Shown: piece by piece, positions 37,587 through 49,769 of the stretch | Numbering within the stretch: position 1 is the first letter of the stretch | How the letters are laid out: every line of letters starts with the position of its first letter | Source: Batillaria attramentaria | Taxonomy: Eukaryota > Mollusca > Gastropoda > Batillariidae | NCBI GenBank assembly: GCA_018292915.2 | Contig: JACVVK020000015.1 | Coordinates: 2,122,001-2,186,000, forward strand | Direction of reading: 5' to 3' | DNA: 64,000 nt | Program-made: the position numbers and the translations under genes | The notes under the pieces: generated by a model | Databases searched by the model: none | What the model was told of the DNA's origin: nothing | Seen by the model: the letters and a program-made list of their open reading frames with translations, nothing else

Positions 37587-40242
37587 TTTATTAGTGGTAA
37601 ATTTGATAGCTTTCCTATGGTTGAAACAGTAAAGAAAGCATTCCTGCTAAAAACAAGGCAAACACAACCAACCAACCAAAATAACAGGATATGCATGACA
37701 AAATCCTGAAAGCCCTGTTCGCATCAACAAAATTACCCAGTTCTTGCAGTACTACATTGTACATCGAAATGCATTCTCATGTACTCATGCCAGCGATAAT
37801 CTTTTGTTTCGGCCACTGACCTTTCTCTGTTACATGATTCAAGGAATACTCACTGGTGATCGTGAATGATCCAAAGTTTCTTCACAATCTTCTCTGTTAA
37901 AAATCAATATTAAAAGCAAACATGATATTAAAAAAGAAGTTGTGTCTCATCATGGCTACCGGTACTTATAACTGTTCTGCCAAAATTTGCCAGTTATTCT
38001 ATGCACTGAACTTGTGCATGACTTCTTTAACTGATGAGTGTAGTTGTCACACATGGCCACACACACACACAGAAAAACTACAAATCAGAGTGTTACCAAT
38101 ACAACAATCAATGGCACATATCCGGTTCTGTTTAAAATATGCGAAGGCAAAGAAACAAGTGAGATTACAAAAATACAGGTATTAGACCCTACACCATTAG
38201 CTCGTATTAATGTTCGAGGGTTTTTGGTGTTTTGCCACTTTCCAACACTGGTACCAACTTCCACAGCTTGTACAACACACAAACATCTCCAACGCCATCA
38301 TGTTGCATACTGTGTAAAAGATAACTGGAAATACTGTCAAAGTGGACAGATGTAAAAGTGAAATATTTGTGAGTGACAACTTTTCCGTCTGAATTATATG
38401 GGATTATCTTTTGCTAAAATCCAGTGTTTAGCGAACGATGAACAAACACTGTGCAAAAAAGAATTTTTGCCAGTGCATGCATACACACCTGCATGTAATG
38501 AAATTATGATGATGATCTGGGATATCTGGAATTATATCCATTTATTTGGTACAGGCTCCACAAATCTGCTCAGAAGCCGATGGAAAACAACCCTTCAACT
38601 GACTTTTCATGTACGACTGCTGAATATTTTCCCTTGACCTCTGAAGTGCAGAGTCGGTCCTACTGGCCAATCTGGGCTCCAAATGACAGATCAGGCTTTT
38701 ACGCATCCCAGGGTAGTTTGTCCAGTAAATGCTGGCACTTTTGCATGACAAAATGACATAATTGCTCCTATGTTTAACGTAAACGACAAAAAATTGGAAA
38801 AATAATCCTTTTGAGCAGTGACTCAAACCAATGAACTGAATTTGCATGAAAGTGGACATGGTACATTTCTGAATGATTCTCTGAAACGAAACAGTGGCCA
38901 GAAATTAAATACACAAGCTGTAAATTGGCAAAATCATCATTGCATCACTCAGTGACATCACCAAAAATAAGCACATACTTCCACAAACATGATTTTTCCA
39001 CACACTTTCACAAAGTTTGTGCTCAGGAAGACATCATGATAAAGGCTGCCAAAAATGACCGGGCACAGTACACAACGCGAGCATGCAAATACATGTACAT
39101 ATAAAATGCACAAAAAAAAAGAAGAAAAAAAAAAGAGAGTAAAACTGAAAGTGTAAAGATCTAAACATTGCCACAGTAACAGATCTGTAGAACAATAAAC
39201 TACGATAAAAACCACTAGCAGTCTGAATCACTAAAAAAAATACGAGCTGGACCCGGAATAAATGTAATGCCCACGACCCAAAAATATAAAGGTGCTAGAC
39301 CAGCTATCAAATAAAACCAGCGATAAAACCAGAAATGTTTTGCATTCATTTGGTGAATACATTGTGGTCATTGAACTTGGTGCTCAAAAAAAAACCCCAA
39401 AAAAAGGAACCTAAGAAGAAGATATTTTGAGTTTCTTGAAGAATAAGAAATATCTGTTGTAGAGCACTCCATACATCCCAACCCTTACCAGTTTCATTCA
39501 AAATCAAGTACACACAGTTTATACCAGGCTCAATACATACATTCGCCTTCGACAAGAGTTACAAGGAGTTTGCAATTACATGTACAGGAATAACCCATAT
39601 CCACTGGAGCATCAATGACACCACTCACTCGCTAAGGGTAGTGAGCCGAGTCAAGCAAAGAGTGCAGTAAGAGACAAAAGTTAATATCACACCCACAATG
39701 CACAGTATGTCATCTCTGCACATTCCTCTGGTTGTCAGCATAGCTCCGGTGCATCACAACCCTACCAACTGTTTGCAAAACCAATCCTATTGCATCACCA
39801 TCACTGTCCCTGCCGAGGTTTTGATGTCCCTTGCCTACATGAAGTAACTGGGGAAGGCTTTTTTTTTTTTTTTGGTCTCCGCTAAACCAAAAAAAAAGAA
39901 GAAGAAAAAAAAAAGAAGAAGTCATCTTTAGCTCTGGTGTCTTTGTGCCTGAAGAAGGCCTACACCAAAAATTAGTGGTTTCCTTCTGTGAAATACTGAA
40001 ATGGCCTACATGCTTATTAAATCCATGCTGCTTAGGCCTTTTTACTGTTCACAGTCGATTACTGTGGAATGCTTCCCTGAGCTGTTTGCACAGTAGGTTT
40101 AATAAATGCAGGGTAATACAGACTCGACTCTTTATACTGTGATCTTGTCAAGGCACAAACGTGTGTAACACTAAAACTAACCATTCAGAGTACATTACTG
40201 GAGTCAAACCATGTGCATTAACCCCCTGAAGAACGTCAATAG
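37587..40242 (-). other. Probable 3' UTR of the aminotransferase gene
   Basis: The 2.6 kb downstream of the aminotransferase stop shows no recognisable exon on either strand. Reverse-strand AATAAA signals lie at 38546-38541 and 37592-37587; the second would place the end about 50 bp from the 94-bp palindrome that separates it from the convergent BET gene. Short A-rich tracts near 39110, 39390 and 39870-39920 are the only other notable content. Confidence 0.4.
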
Positions 40243-43200
40243 CTAACCACTTGTCTGAGACATGCTAATGAACGCTTTGGCGCCTGCGCAAAAAGTCTTC
40301 ATTGCTTTGCACAGAACATCTTCCTGGTAGAAACTGAATGACAGTCGGGCGCAGTTTGTGCAGTGGCCCAGGCCTGAACAGCTGAAAAACCAACAACCAA
40401 ACACCCTCAGTAAATCCATTTGCAGATAAGGAAAAGGCTCGTTAAACCATACACGCAAACAAGATATGATAAAGAAAATGTTATTTACAAATGTGAGTTC
40501 ATGTGCTGGATACTACTAAATGTAAAAACAAACCAACCAACCACCAACCATTGTAACACAGCACAATCAAATGATTTAGCAGGAGAGAGGCAGAGACAGT
40601 TGGGAAGACAAAGGCAAACACACACAAAAACAGAGAGGGCAAGTAGTCAGAAGTGTTTTAAAATCACTCATGTACAGATGCGCGGGTGCGCGCGCACACA
40701 CGCACACACACACACACACACACTCTCTCTCTCTCTCTCCATTTTCGACTCCAAATTGTCTCACCTAACACCTGGGAAGAAGCTAACTTTGTACTCCTTG
40801 GCAATAAACTGGACCATCTTGAATGTGTCCACATCCTCAGGGAACTCAATCCAAATGAAAAACCCACCCTGAAAAAACGTCACATCAGTACTAGTCTTTT
40901 GTGTTGAAGTCAGGAGGATTTTCACAGGAGGATTGTGAGGAATGGGGTAAAGTGCAAAATAACGTGCTTTTTTGAGGGCAAAGATGCCACCCTGAGATGA
41001 ACCTAAAATTTTACATCACTTACAAATAAATGAAACTTCAACAGAGCTTCTTGTGTATATTTACACCAGAGGATGAAACTGGACTTGCAAAATGGCGAGC
41101 CTAACTTAAGTCTTGTAAAACTTATCCATATGGTTCGCTGGTCAGTCATGATGTATGTACAGTAGTTCAGAACCACCCCTCACCCTTCCAAAATAACCCC
41201 CAAACAAACAACAAAAAACAAAAACAAAAAAACCCCACAAAACTAGCCATACCTGTGGCTTTTCGAACTTGCAGCCGGGAGGCAGGTTATCTCTTAAAAT
41301 CTCACAAACAGCATCACATCTTTTCTGAAAGAAAAAACAACAACAACAGTTCGACACAAAATTGTTTATGCAAAGTGTAACTAAAATCCACAGAGAAGCT
41401 ACATACTCCACAAGTTCCTACATTGTTTCATACATACATTCCTACAAGTTCGTATGCATGTGCTGTTTATGTATGTTTGTGATCCTATTCCTAAAAGCTA
41501 GAAATTCAATATCAGGGCCAAAATTGTTCCAGTTATGAAAAAAGGCTACAGTTTTGTAGTATGGAGTCGAAGAAATAAATGCTCATCAGTATGATTGAAA
41601 ATTGGATTTATTAGACAGCAGAAATCCACCAGGAAATTGTTTTCGGCACTGCAGGCACAGACTTTTATGGTTATGTAACTGACTTTGTAAATCTGCCGCA
41701 GGAGGCGCAGGTGTTGCGTCTGAAGACCCAGCTCCAAGATGGCTCCAGCCAGTTTAGAAGCGTAGTGGTTTAGACTGCCTCCACTCCAGGCCATGTTACT
41801 GGGGAGGACACAAAATCACAGCGATGGGTGAGAAAAAAAAAATCTTCAATTAAAGACGCAGATTCTAAGATTACTAGGCTTCACAGAAGATGACTCTGAC
41901 AGAGCTGCCAACCCTCCTGGATTTCCACGGGACTCTCTGATATCCCAGATCTCCCAAGAAATTCTTTCTTTTTTTTTCTCTAAAAAATATTTTGGGGGTC
42001 TTCTGTGTTTCACCCACAGACGTATAGATCTAGACGCACCGCGGTGCCGGAAAAGTGTCGCCGCTGCGCGCCATGTTGCTAATACCTGGAAGTGCCAGCT
42101 GTTTACATAGTGCGCATAGCATTGGCCAGACGCTATCAGCTGTTTACATAGCGCGCATAGCATTGGTCCGCTCTATCTTACGTCAAATTTCTGATGACGT
42201 CTTTCTAAAGAACTTTGTATTTCGAACGAGGCGTTCTATACACAGAGCCTCTGAGTGGTATCAGCAAGATGGCCGACGCGTAGCGACACTCGCAAGCAGC
42301 GGTGGCAGCGTGCGGCGGTGTGTCTATCTCTATACGTCTGTGGTTTCACCCCATTCACCGGAATACGTGTCCATGTGTAGTTTTGGGGGTACCATATTTA
42401 GAAAGAGCACACTGATGTATGACGTCAGTACTGAACGTGTAAGCTACGTCACCGAGAAGTGAGATGTTTCCCGACATGCATCAGAAAATTGATTATTCAC
42501 CGCATGGTTTCAAGCAGTTTTGCGAGCACCATGGCAACCCCTGGACCCCTGGCTCCCACATTTTGACTTTACAAGGTTGACAGCTATAGCTGGTCCTACA
42601 CGTTGCTAGAAGTCGCCCTATCCCTGTCCTGTCGACTATCTTCTAGCCGACTGGTGGAGGATCCTTCGCCGTACATGTCAATAGTTGAGCGATAGCCTGT
42701 AGTACGCGTTTGCCATATATGGAAAGTCACGTGAGACTACTCTCCCTTGAAGACAAAATGGCGGCTCCCAAGGCGGACTACGATTCAGATGACTGAAAAG
42801 AAGGTTTGGAAGTGACTGCGGCCACTGTTGCTATTCTTGCTGAAGAAGACGAACCGTGGAGTTTCGTCCCTCGTATCCCATATGCTTGGATTTTCTCTCA
42901 CTAGCTCGATAAACCTTGCTGTGGCACAGTCGTCCATCTTGAATACGTCACAACTCACGTGACCACCCTACTGTTGATTGGTCGCTGAATGCTAGACTAG
43001 CGACCAGTGGATAGAAATTTAGAAGCCAGTTCTATCGCGGATATATAGCGGATAGGGGGCTGTCCTCAGGGATGGATAGGCTAGCGGATGACTATCGGAG
43101 CGGATTTACGGCCGGTAGTCGATAGGATAGTGCGAAAACTATCCACGTGTAAGGCAGCCTTCAGCTTTGGTTTCACAACAGCTGCGTTTACATATATTAT

Positions 43201-46085
43201 GAGTGTGCACTTGGAGTAGCCAGTTCCAATGATATGTACTGGCCCATTGAAAATTCTGTATGTGGACTTGTTTAGCAGAAAATAACTTGAAGGAAGATTT
43301 TTAAGTATTAACCCTGGTCTGCTGAGTTAATCTGGCTTATGCTGAAAAAGGCTCAGCACTACCAGGGTAAAACAGAAACTTCTGGGCACTGCAAGGCAGT
43401 GTGCGTGCGCTTCAAACCTTACCTCCCATGCAGGAGAGTCAAGATCCTCTCAGGCGCCTCCACCCATCCGAGTCGCAGTCCTGGAGCAAGGATCTTAGAA
43501 AATGTTGCGCTGGAGACGACGTGACCCTTGTAGTCTGGGTCTGATCGTCGGTCATAGGACAGCAGGCGAGGAGGTGGGTGGCCATCACTATGAAAATGAT
43601 TAAAGAATGGAACTAAGTGAAGACATCCATTAAACAGTCAAGGGGTCAAACTATCCAGGTGCCTGGGCGCATAAGCTTAATTCTCTCGGTCTGGGCACTC
43701 TACCTTTCTGTCAAGTGCACCTTAACAAAGTGCTTTGTTTTTTTTTTAATTCCAAATTCTGTTCCAGTTTTCATAAGACAACCAAGTGTGCAAAGGCATG
43801 TAGAAAACGTTAATGTGTTACTAAGCATGCAGCGTACACTGTATCAAAAATCTTTCAGCCCAGCTAGTGATAGGTTGTTGAGATGGCAGCACAAAGCAAA
43901 AATATTCTCTTGAAAATATGTTCAGATTCCCACCCAAAGTGAATAAGGTTGTAGACATCTTCTGCCAGGATCATCACATCGTGTTTCCGGGCCAGTTCCA
44001 CTAACTTCCGACATCTGTCTGAGAAAAAAAGATTTAAAAAAAAAGAAAAGAGAAACATATTCATCATCGCCGTCGTCATCGCCATCACCATCATGATCAT
44101 CATAACCACCAAAGCTTCATATATGTGGGAACTGTGTAATATAGGATAGAGGTCAAAAAGGAAAAGTGGTGTGAAATCTGAAATGGAACTTGCAGGAACA
44201 AGGTCTCCACCATCATCACTCTAGCGACAGCCTGCAGTACGGACATCTGAGAGATAGATGACTGTTTACATGTTTTTCTGAGTATAGAGATTAGAGATCT
44301 ACGCCATCTGGGCCCGTATGTAAAACTCGGTTAATTTAACCCACAGCTACGGGCCTAACCCAGACTAGGACAAAAGAAACCCCAAAACAAAATTAAATAA
44401 AAAAGGAAGCGAAGAAAGAAAGACCGGCAAAAATCCTTCTATAACGGCATAGGCACCTTGCTGGAATGGACCCGCTTCCTGATTTAAAACAACAACAACA
44501 AAAAAACCCAGAAATTTTAACCCTAGAGCTAGTTCAGCTCTAGGTTAGACTCTAACCCGGGGCTAAACTCCCTAACCCCGACATTTACACGCGGGCCCTG
44601 GAAGTGAACTGGAACTGCATGAAGTGGACCAACCAAACCCTAAGCGCCATGTCATTCTCACTTGGATTGTAGCATCGTCCAGTGGGGTTGTTGTAGACTG
44701 TGATGGTGTAGACGAGCGCCCAGAAGGGTCTCAGAGGATTCGAACTTGAAGCAGATTGCGCCGGTCTTTTTGCAGTAAGAAGCCGGTCCAGTTCTTCACA
44801 GTCCATGCCATCTTCATCGCAAGGCACTGCAGGCAAACACATAAATGAAACCTTAACCTTTCTGACTGACTCACAGACAGGCAGTTGGCTAGCTAGCCAG
44901 CAAGGCATATCAATTAAAATCAATGAATTGTTTAGTGTTTTACTCAATCAACAAATGCCATCTCCATTACCCGGCTGCCATTTTCAACTTATGACATGTA
45001 ATATGAGCTGTGCATACTTTCCCGCCTATATAAAGTGCAAATCATTTGGAGCTGTTTATGTGATGTCATTTATGCATCATACCACTTGAGTTACAATATA
45101 GAGCCTAGCTCATTCATGCTGGCATTGAGCAGAAAGAAACCAACAATAAGCAGACAGACACCAAAATAAACAGCAGCTGACATGATAGAGTAGCACACAT
45201 TTTTTTTGCAAACCGGCAACGATAGGTCTCCCCACTGACACCAGCATTTTGCATTTATTTAATTTTAAAGTCCTACTCACCCTAAGATAAGACTATTTCG
45301 AGCATACATGTGGGCACACTCACGAGTCCATTACAAAAGAGAAGTTGACATATAATTATGTGATGTTTAGCAATACTGAGCTAAGCAGCTTTAAGAAATT
45401 CATACATATTTACTGTAATCTCTGTCTTACCTGAGATGACATTCATCTGAAGGTCTTGGGACAGCATGCGCGCAGCAGCAAAGTAAGTGGGATCCTCGAT
45501 AAAGACAACAGTGTCTTTACCAAATAGCATGGTTGCCATCAAATGAAGTGCCTGAGTCGCACCTGCAGTCACCATCAAGTTGGAACTACGAAAACCGAAA
45601 GAAAAAGTTCAACGATAAGAACAGAGATCCTGTCCACTCCACTGGATTTTGCCATCTTAATAATAATAAGAAGAAGAAGAAGAAGAGAAGGTACTTGCAA
45701 GTGCATTTCTTTTAAAATATAACTCAATGTTGCCCTCAACATTCTAAAATACAAGTTAATTTTGCAACAGAAAAGCAACTACACCAGGATGTATTTAGGC
45801 AAGTACAACTAGCAGCTAGTACACATGCAGGATGTCATATACTAATCATTATACAAACCTCTTCACCTCATCACCATATTCCTGTGTCAGAAAGCTGGCG
45901 AGCTGATCACAAAAGTCGTGGTCACCCTTGTCATGACCGTAACGGAATAAATGACTGGTATCTGCATCTTGATCCTGCCAGTAACATTTTATTATCAGTA
46001 TTTCTGACGCTGTAATTTGTCAAAGGAACAATATGTGCGTGCACAGTATCAGCTATGAAAAAAAGTCGTTAAAATTATACACAAT

Positions 46086-46139
<54 letters not shown>

Positions 46140-46417
46140 AAAGGGGGAGGGAGCAGGGAAGGTTTGGAGTAATGGAATTATGGTTCCGCTACGTTCCGAG
46201 CAGCTGAACTTTGTGCAGTCCTGAGAGTAAAGCAAAGAGACTACACCAAAACATTGCTGGTTGCTTTCAGGAGAATTTCTTTGCAGTCCCGTAGTGTTTC
46301 TGGGCCTGGCGAACCAGCCATGAGGGAAATCATAGCCTCGTCTGCTTCCAAAGCTCGAACGACCCGAGCAGTATCCATTCTGGACAAACTTTGCAAAAGT
46401 CTGCGAAAAATACGCAT
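40243..46417 (-). CDS. PLP-dependent aminotransferase, 2-aminoadipate/aromatic (LysN, YER152C-like) family
   Basis: Ten exons on the minus strand: 46417-46247, 45974-45859, 45585-45431, 44826-44662, 44018-43934, 43587-43423, 41798-41684, 41324-41253, 40868-40765, 40381-40243. All phases match, giving 428 residues. Fold-type-I class I/II marks: VTAGATQALHL and EDPTYF (cofactor phosphate region), NNPTGR with Asn194, AEDVYN with Asp223 and Tyr225, and SATFSKILAPGLRLGW with Lys262 as the predicted Schiff-base lysine. The C-terminal domain has GGFFIWIEFPE and NCARLSFSFYQED. The enzyme should transfer amino groups between an amino acid and a 2-oxoacid; the substrate cannot be read from sequence. 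The N-terminus MRIFRRLLQSLSR is basic and lacks acidic residues, hinting at mitochondrial import. An upstream in-frame TAG rules out an earlier start. The first donor (GTGTAG) is weak. It is divergent from MRPS2. Confidence 0.93.
42014..42343. mobile_element. 330-bp MITE with TTTCAC target duplications
   Basis: Starts CCACAGACGTATAGAT and ends ATCTCTATACGTCTGTGG. A perfect 6-bp direct repeat TTTCAC flanks it (42008-42013, 42344-42349). Inside, AGCTGTTTACATAG...GCGCATAGCATTGG occurs twice in tandem (near 42099 and 42138). Lies in the aminotransferase intron between exons 43587-43423 and 41798-41684. Confidence 0.75.
42590..43163. mobile_element. Putative inverted-repeat element with a short coding remnant
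   Basis: GCTGGTCCTACACGTTGCTAG on the left mirrors imperfectly CTATCCACGTGTAAGGCAGC on the right, with further GGATAG/CTATCC blocks inside. An ATG at about 42757 opens MAAPKADYDSDD then stops, looking like a decayed first exon. Boundaries approximate. Confidence 0.45.
44308..44604. mobile_element. Second, inverted copy of the 0.29-kb MITE family
   Basis: Reverse-complement relative of 481-768. Shared blocks include GGGCCTAACCCAGACTAGGA, AATGGACCCGCTTCCTG, AACCCTAGAGCTAGTT and CTCTAACCCGGGGCTAA, ending in CGCGGGCCCTGGA. It lies in the aminotransferase intron between exons 44826-44662 and 44018-43934. Termini are more diverged than in copy 1. Confidence 0.7.
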
Positions 46418-46490
46418 TGAAGATCGCAGGTACACTCGGTCCAGGGGAAATAATTCCTAGCAACGCAGCAACAGTTGTCTTCCTGTCAAC
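46418..46490. promoter_or_regulatory. Compact bidirectional promoter / leader between aminotransferase and MRPS2
   Basis: Only 73 bp separate the aminotransferase ATG (46417, minus) from the MRPS2 ATG (46491, plus). There is no room for two independent promoters, so a shared bidirectional promoter, possibly extending into both first exons, is likely. No TATA box is visible. If the minus-strand product is mitochondrial as its N-terminus suggests, two organellar proteins would be co-regulated; this is inference. Confidence 0.6.
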
Positions 46491-48081
46491 ATGGCGGCTA
46501 TCATGTTGGAAAACGTGAAATCTCTTTTTTCAAAGTCACCTACGTTGGGTAAACGTGAGTATCGACGAAAACGTGGCAGTCAGTATCTGCTTTTGGCAAT
46601 TGAACACATATTCTGTTGTCATTTGGGATGTCCAAGTATGACAGGTTGTGCAAATTGACGGTCTGTCTTCATTCTTAGCACGACGTGCATCTACTTCAGT
46701 TTAATAGTAGATTTTTAGTACACTTTCAAGATGAATCATTAGCAAGTGCATGTTGAGCAGATCTGGTGCATCTCCTGCCTTGACCACTTTTTAAATTCCT
46801 GGATGTTTTCTGTTTGCTTTCCTGTGTTTCTCCTGTTCTCATCAAGATCATGAGTAAGTGTAATGAAATGCGACTCTGTGTAATTTACTTACCTTCCGTT
46901 CGCAGGTCTTTTATCGCAACACTGCCTAAGGGCTCTGTCCATTGGTACGGAGTATGGAAGGAAGTCTCCAAGTCACACTTACTCAACAGGCTCACCACCT
47001 CATCTACAAAAAGGTGAGTGTACTGTCAGTTCGGTTTCAGTGGTTCTTTAGCAGCAAGCTGATAGAAAAGCAGTTGCGTGTAATTTAGGCTCAGTTGGTA
47101 TAGTTCGCCCGTTAAGGGAGGCAAATGTATACCAGTCACGAAGAAGGGGGGCAAATGTATACCAGTCGTACGCTGAAAGGGGCGATAGTATCCCCGCTGC
47201 GCGCGTGCAGGTGCAATTGTAGACCAACAGCCGGATTGGCCAACTCTTACGAGGTTTCCATGCTGTGTCCAGCAACCGACGCCGGCGTTTCCGGCAATTC
47301 CCAAACTGAGTAAAATGGCGGAAAATTGTGGGGTAGGAGTGCCCTAGGGCAAATTGATCGAGTATTTGAAGACTGTGGACACCATCCGAATGCAGGGCTC
47401 CCTAAACTGTGCGTCTGTGCGTAATTTACGCACTGAAGTCAAAATTTACGCACTAAAAAAAATTCGAGAGGGTACGTTGAAGCATTATGAACGCGATCTG
47501 TGCGTAGCTTGACGCACTACCTCTGCACTACCGTGCGTACGCCTATAGGCTTGTTGTGGTCGAATGAGTGTGCTCCCTTGCCTTGGCCGCGTTCAGTTCG
47601 GTTCTGTTTTTGGTTCTGTTTAACGCTCGCAGGCGTTAACTGTCTACTGCTGCAGGTCGGCGGCTTATACAGCCACTCGCGCGTAGTGAACGTGCCCCAT
47701 CTTTTCCCTCTGCGCACCGAAGCACCCGGCGTACGTGCGATGTCGAAACCATGGACGAAAGATTTTAGAGTCAGTGCTCTTGTTACCGATCGGATTCGTT
47801 TTCTCTGTGACGAATCATGCCACCGAAAAAAGTGAAAGTTCAAAAGACTATAGACTTTTTCGTCAGTGGAAAAGTCAGTTGTGGAGGGGCTCGAGCCCTC
47901 GCCCGGCAGCGGGTGCACTTCGGCGTCAGATGAGATAGCTACGATTCAGACGTCGCGTCAGAGCCGGTCGGCACAGAGCAGCAAAACTTAGTGTACAAAA
48001 CTGAATTGTACGGACAGTACCCACTTCATTTAATTATATGATTTGAAGTTGATAAAATTCAGTTTTGCACACACACAGTGT

Positions 48082-48134
<53 letters not shown>

Positions 48135-49769
48135 TATGTGTTCAGCAGTATTTACTGAATTTATAATTCCATGCACTAAAAAAACTTGAGAAATGATTCT
48201 GACCCTTTAAAAATTGAAAGTGGGGGTACAAAGACCCCCTAAAATTTTGAACTGGGGGTCAGTGGACCCTTTAGGTCTGTAGCTTTTAGGGAGCCCTGCG
48301 AATGGCCATTAAACCTGTTGAGGATGGGAAGGAGAGTGCTTGGAAAAGACTTGAAATTAAAAACGGGCATCTTGGGTTGTTAATGGACATTGTCCAGTTG
48401 AAGGATCAGTGACGCCGCTCGCCGAGGCAGCCGTGCGATATATTCACACCGTTCTGATGTGTCATGCACGAGGAGTAGTGTGATCGAAAATGAAACTGTC
48501 GCAATTAAAACGTACATGTATATAAAACTTAATGATTATAAATTTCAATCATCATATGGCCATATTCTTATAATGAGTTGCTTAAATCAAAGTCGTAAAA
48601 TGGATTCCGCAATCACTTGACTTCATGACGCGAGACCCAGTCCTAGTATACAATCGCACACTGACTCATGCAGCGGGTATACAAATATTACAATCACCCC
48701 TCGCAGTGGACGACTCGTATACATTTGCCCCCCCCCCCCCCACCCCGTTCGTATGACTGGTATACATTCCCCCCCCCCCCCAAAAAAAAAAGAAGAAAAA
48801 ATGGGTGAACCGTGCCAATTCAGCGTAATTATGCCTAGGGGTCATGAAATGCACTGGGCAAACATTTACTGGTGGATTTGGACAGGTTTTTACCTACCAG
48901 CTGGCAGGTTCACAATTTTTTTTTTTTTTTAAACATCTGGCTTCAATGGATCTTATGTACACTGTTGATGTATCAGTTTAATATGTAGCTTCTAGTTCTA
49001 GGTGCAGTTGCATTAATTTATTTCATGCTGGGGAGGGAGTGGAACGGAGATCCAGAAAAAAACTTGTCAGAACTTTTAAAAGGATCTTTCATTTTTCACA
49101 GCTGGAGAAGCTACAAGCTTGGTCCACTATGACCCTGAGCAGGAATCCCTGCAGCATGACGATTACTTCAACTTAAAATCGCTCGTCTCCCTCAAGGATC
49201 TCTTCTCCGCCCGTGTCCACCTTGGGCACAAAGCAGGTCTCCGAAATGTGTACATGTCGCCGTACATTTTCGGCAGCCGTATGGACATCGATATCATTGA
49301 CCTTGAGCAGACTTTGCCACTGCTTCAGGATGCTATGAACTTCACAGCTCACATTGCCTATCGTGGTGGTGTTGTCCTGTTTCTAAGTCGCAACAGGCAA
49401 ATGATGCCAGTCATAGAGAAGGCAGCAGTGGAGAGTGGAGAGTACTCGCACTGCCGGTACTGGAAGGGTGGCACGTTTACCAACTCCGCTGTTCAGTTTC
49501 AGGCAGAAACGCGACTTCCGGACTTGTGCATCTTTATCAACACTCTGAACAATGTGTTTGAGCAGCACCGGGCTGTAGTGGAGTCGACGAAGGTGCTGAT
49601 ACCAGTTGTCGGTGTTGTGGATACGAACTGCGACCCTCGCCTTATCACATACCCTGTGCCTGGGAATGACGACTCGCCTTCGGCCGTCAACCTGTACTGC
49701 AGACTTTTCAAGGAAGCCATCTTGCGAGGGAAGGCAAAGCGCAAAGAGGACGGCTTGGATGACCAGTGA
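46491..49769 (+). CDS. MRPS2: Mitochondrial small ribosomal subunit protein uS2m
   Basis: Three exons, 46491-46554, 46906-47013 and 49102-49769 (phases 0-1, 1-1, 1-0), give 279 residues, close to human MRPS2 (296). The first 60 residues are basic and Ser-rich with few acids, consistent with a mitochondrial presequence. The S2 domain fills exon 3: [55 protein letters not shown] and the [17 protein letters not shown] segment are family hallmarks. It ends LDDQ and TGA. The protein is a structural part of the mitoribosome small subunit. Intron 2 (47014-49101) hosts two nested inverted-repeat elements. Confidence 0.96.
47393..48298. mobile_element. 906-bp DNA transposon with CAGGGCTCCCTAAA termini and 6-bp TSD
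   Basis: Starts CAGGGCTCCCTAAA and ends TTTTAGGGAGCCCTG; a direct CGAATG flanks both ends (47387-47392, 48299-48304). Subterminal TGCGTAATTTACGCACT motifs repeat near the left end and could be transposase sites. It has a (CA)n tract (48083-48132) and one small ORF (47817-47933). CAGGG termini resemble hAT elements, but the visible duplication is 6, not 8, bp. Confidence 0.75.
47817..47933 (+). CDS. Short transposon ORF with a PCNA-binding (PIP) motif
   Basis: 38 codons from ATG to TGA. The start [19 protein letters not shown] combines a basic patch with QKTIDFF, a perfect match to the PIP consensus Qxx[ILMV]xx[FY][FY]. The rest is Arg/Gly/Ala-rich. It is probably the preserved first exon or N-terminus of the transposase of an autonomous parent element. 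Whether it is expressed is unknown. Confidence 0.4.
   Translation: MPPKKVKVQKTIDFFVSGKVSCGGARALARQRVHFGVR

Larger units (their letters stand above)
47078..48835. mobile_element. Fold-back element with long imperfect inverted termini in MRPS2 intron 2
   Basis: About 100 bp at each end are imperfect inverted repeats. The left has GGCAAATGTATACCAGTC twice in tandem; the right has the reverse complement twice (near 48708-48730 and 48751-48770), with outer GTAATTTAGGCTCAGTTGG against CCAATTCAGCGTAATTATG. The interior is interrupted by the 906-bp element at 47393-48298. Boundaries approximate. Confidence 0.55.

Noticed and set aside
47500..47918. Overlapping 111- and 133-codon frames on opposite strands in the 906-bp element
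   Set aside because: No domain recognised; only the small plus-strand ORF with the PIP motif has a plausible start and motif.
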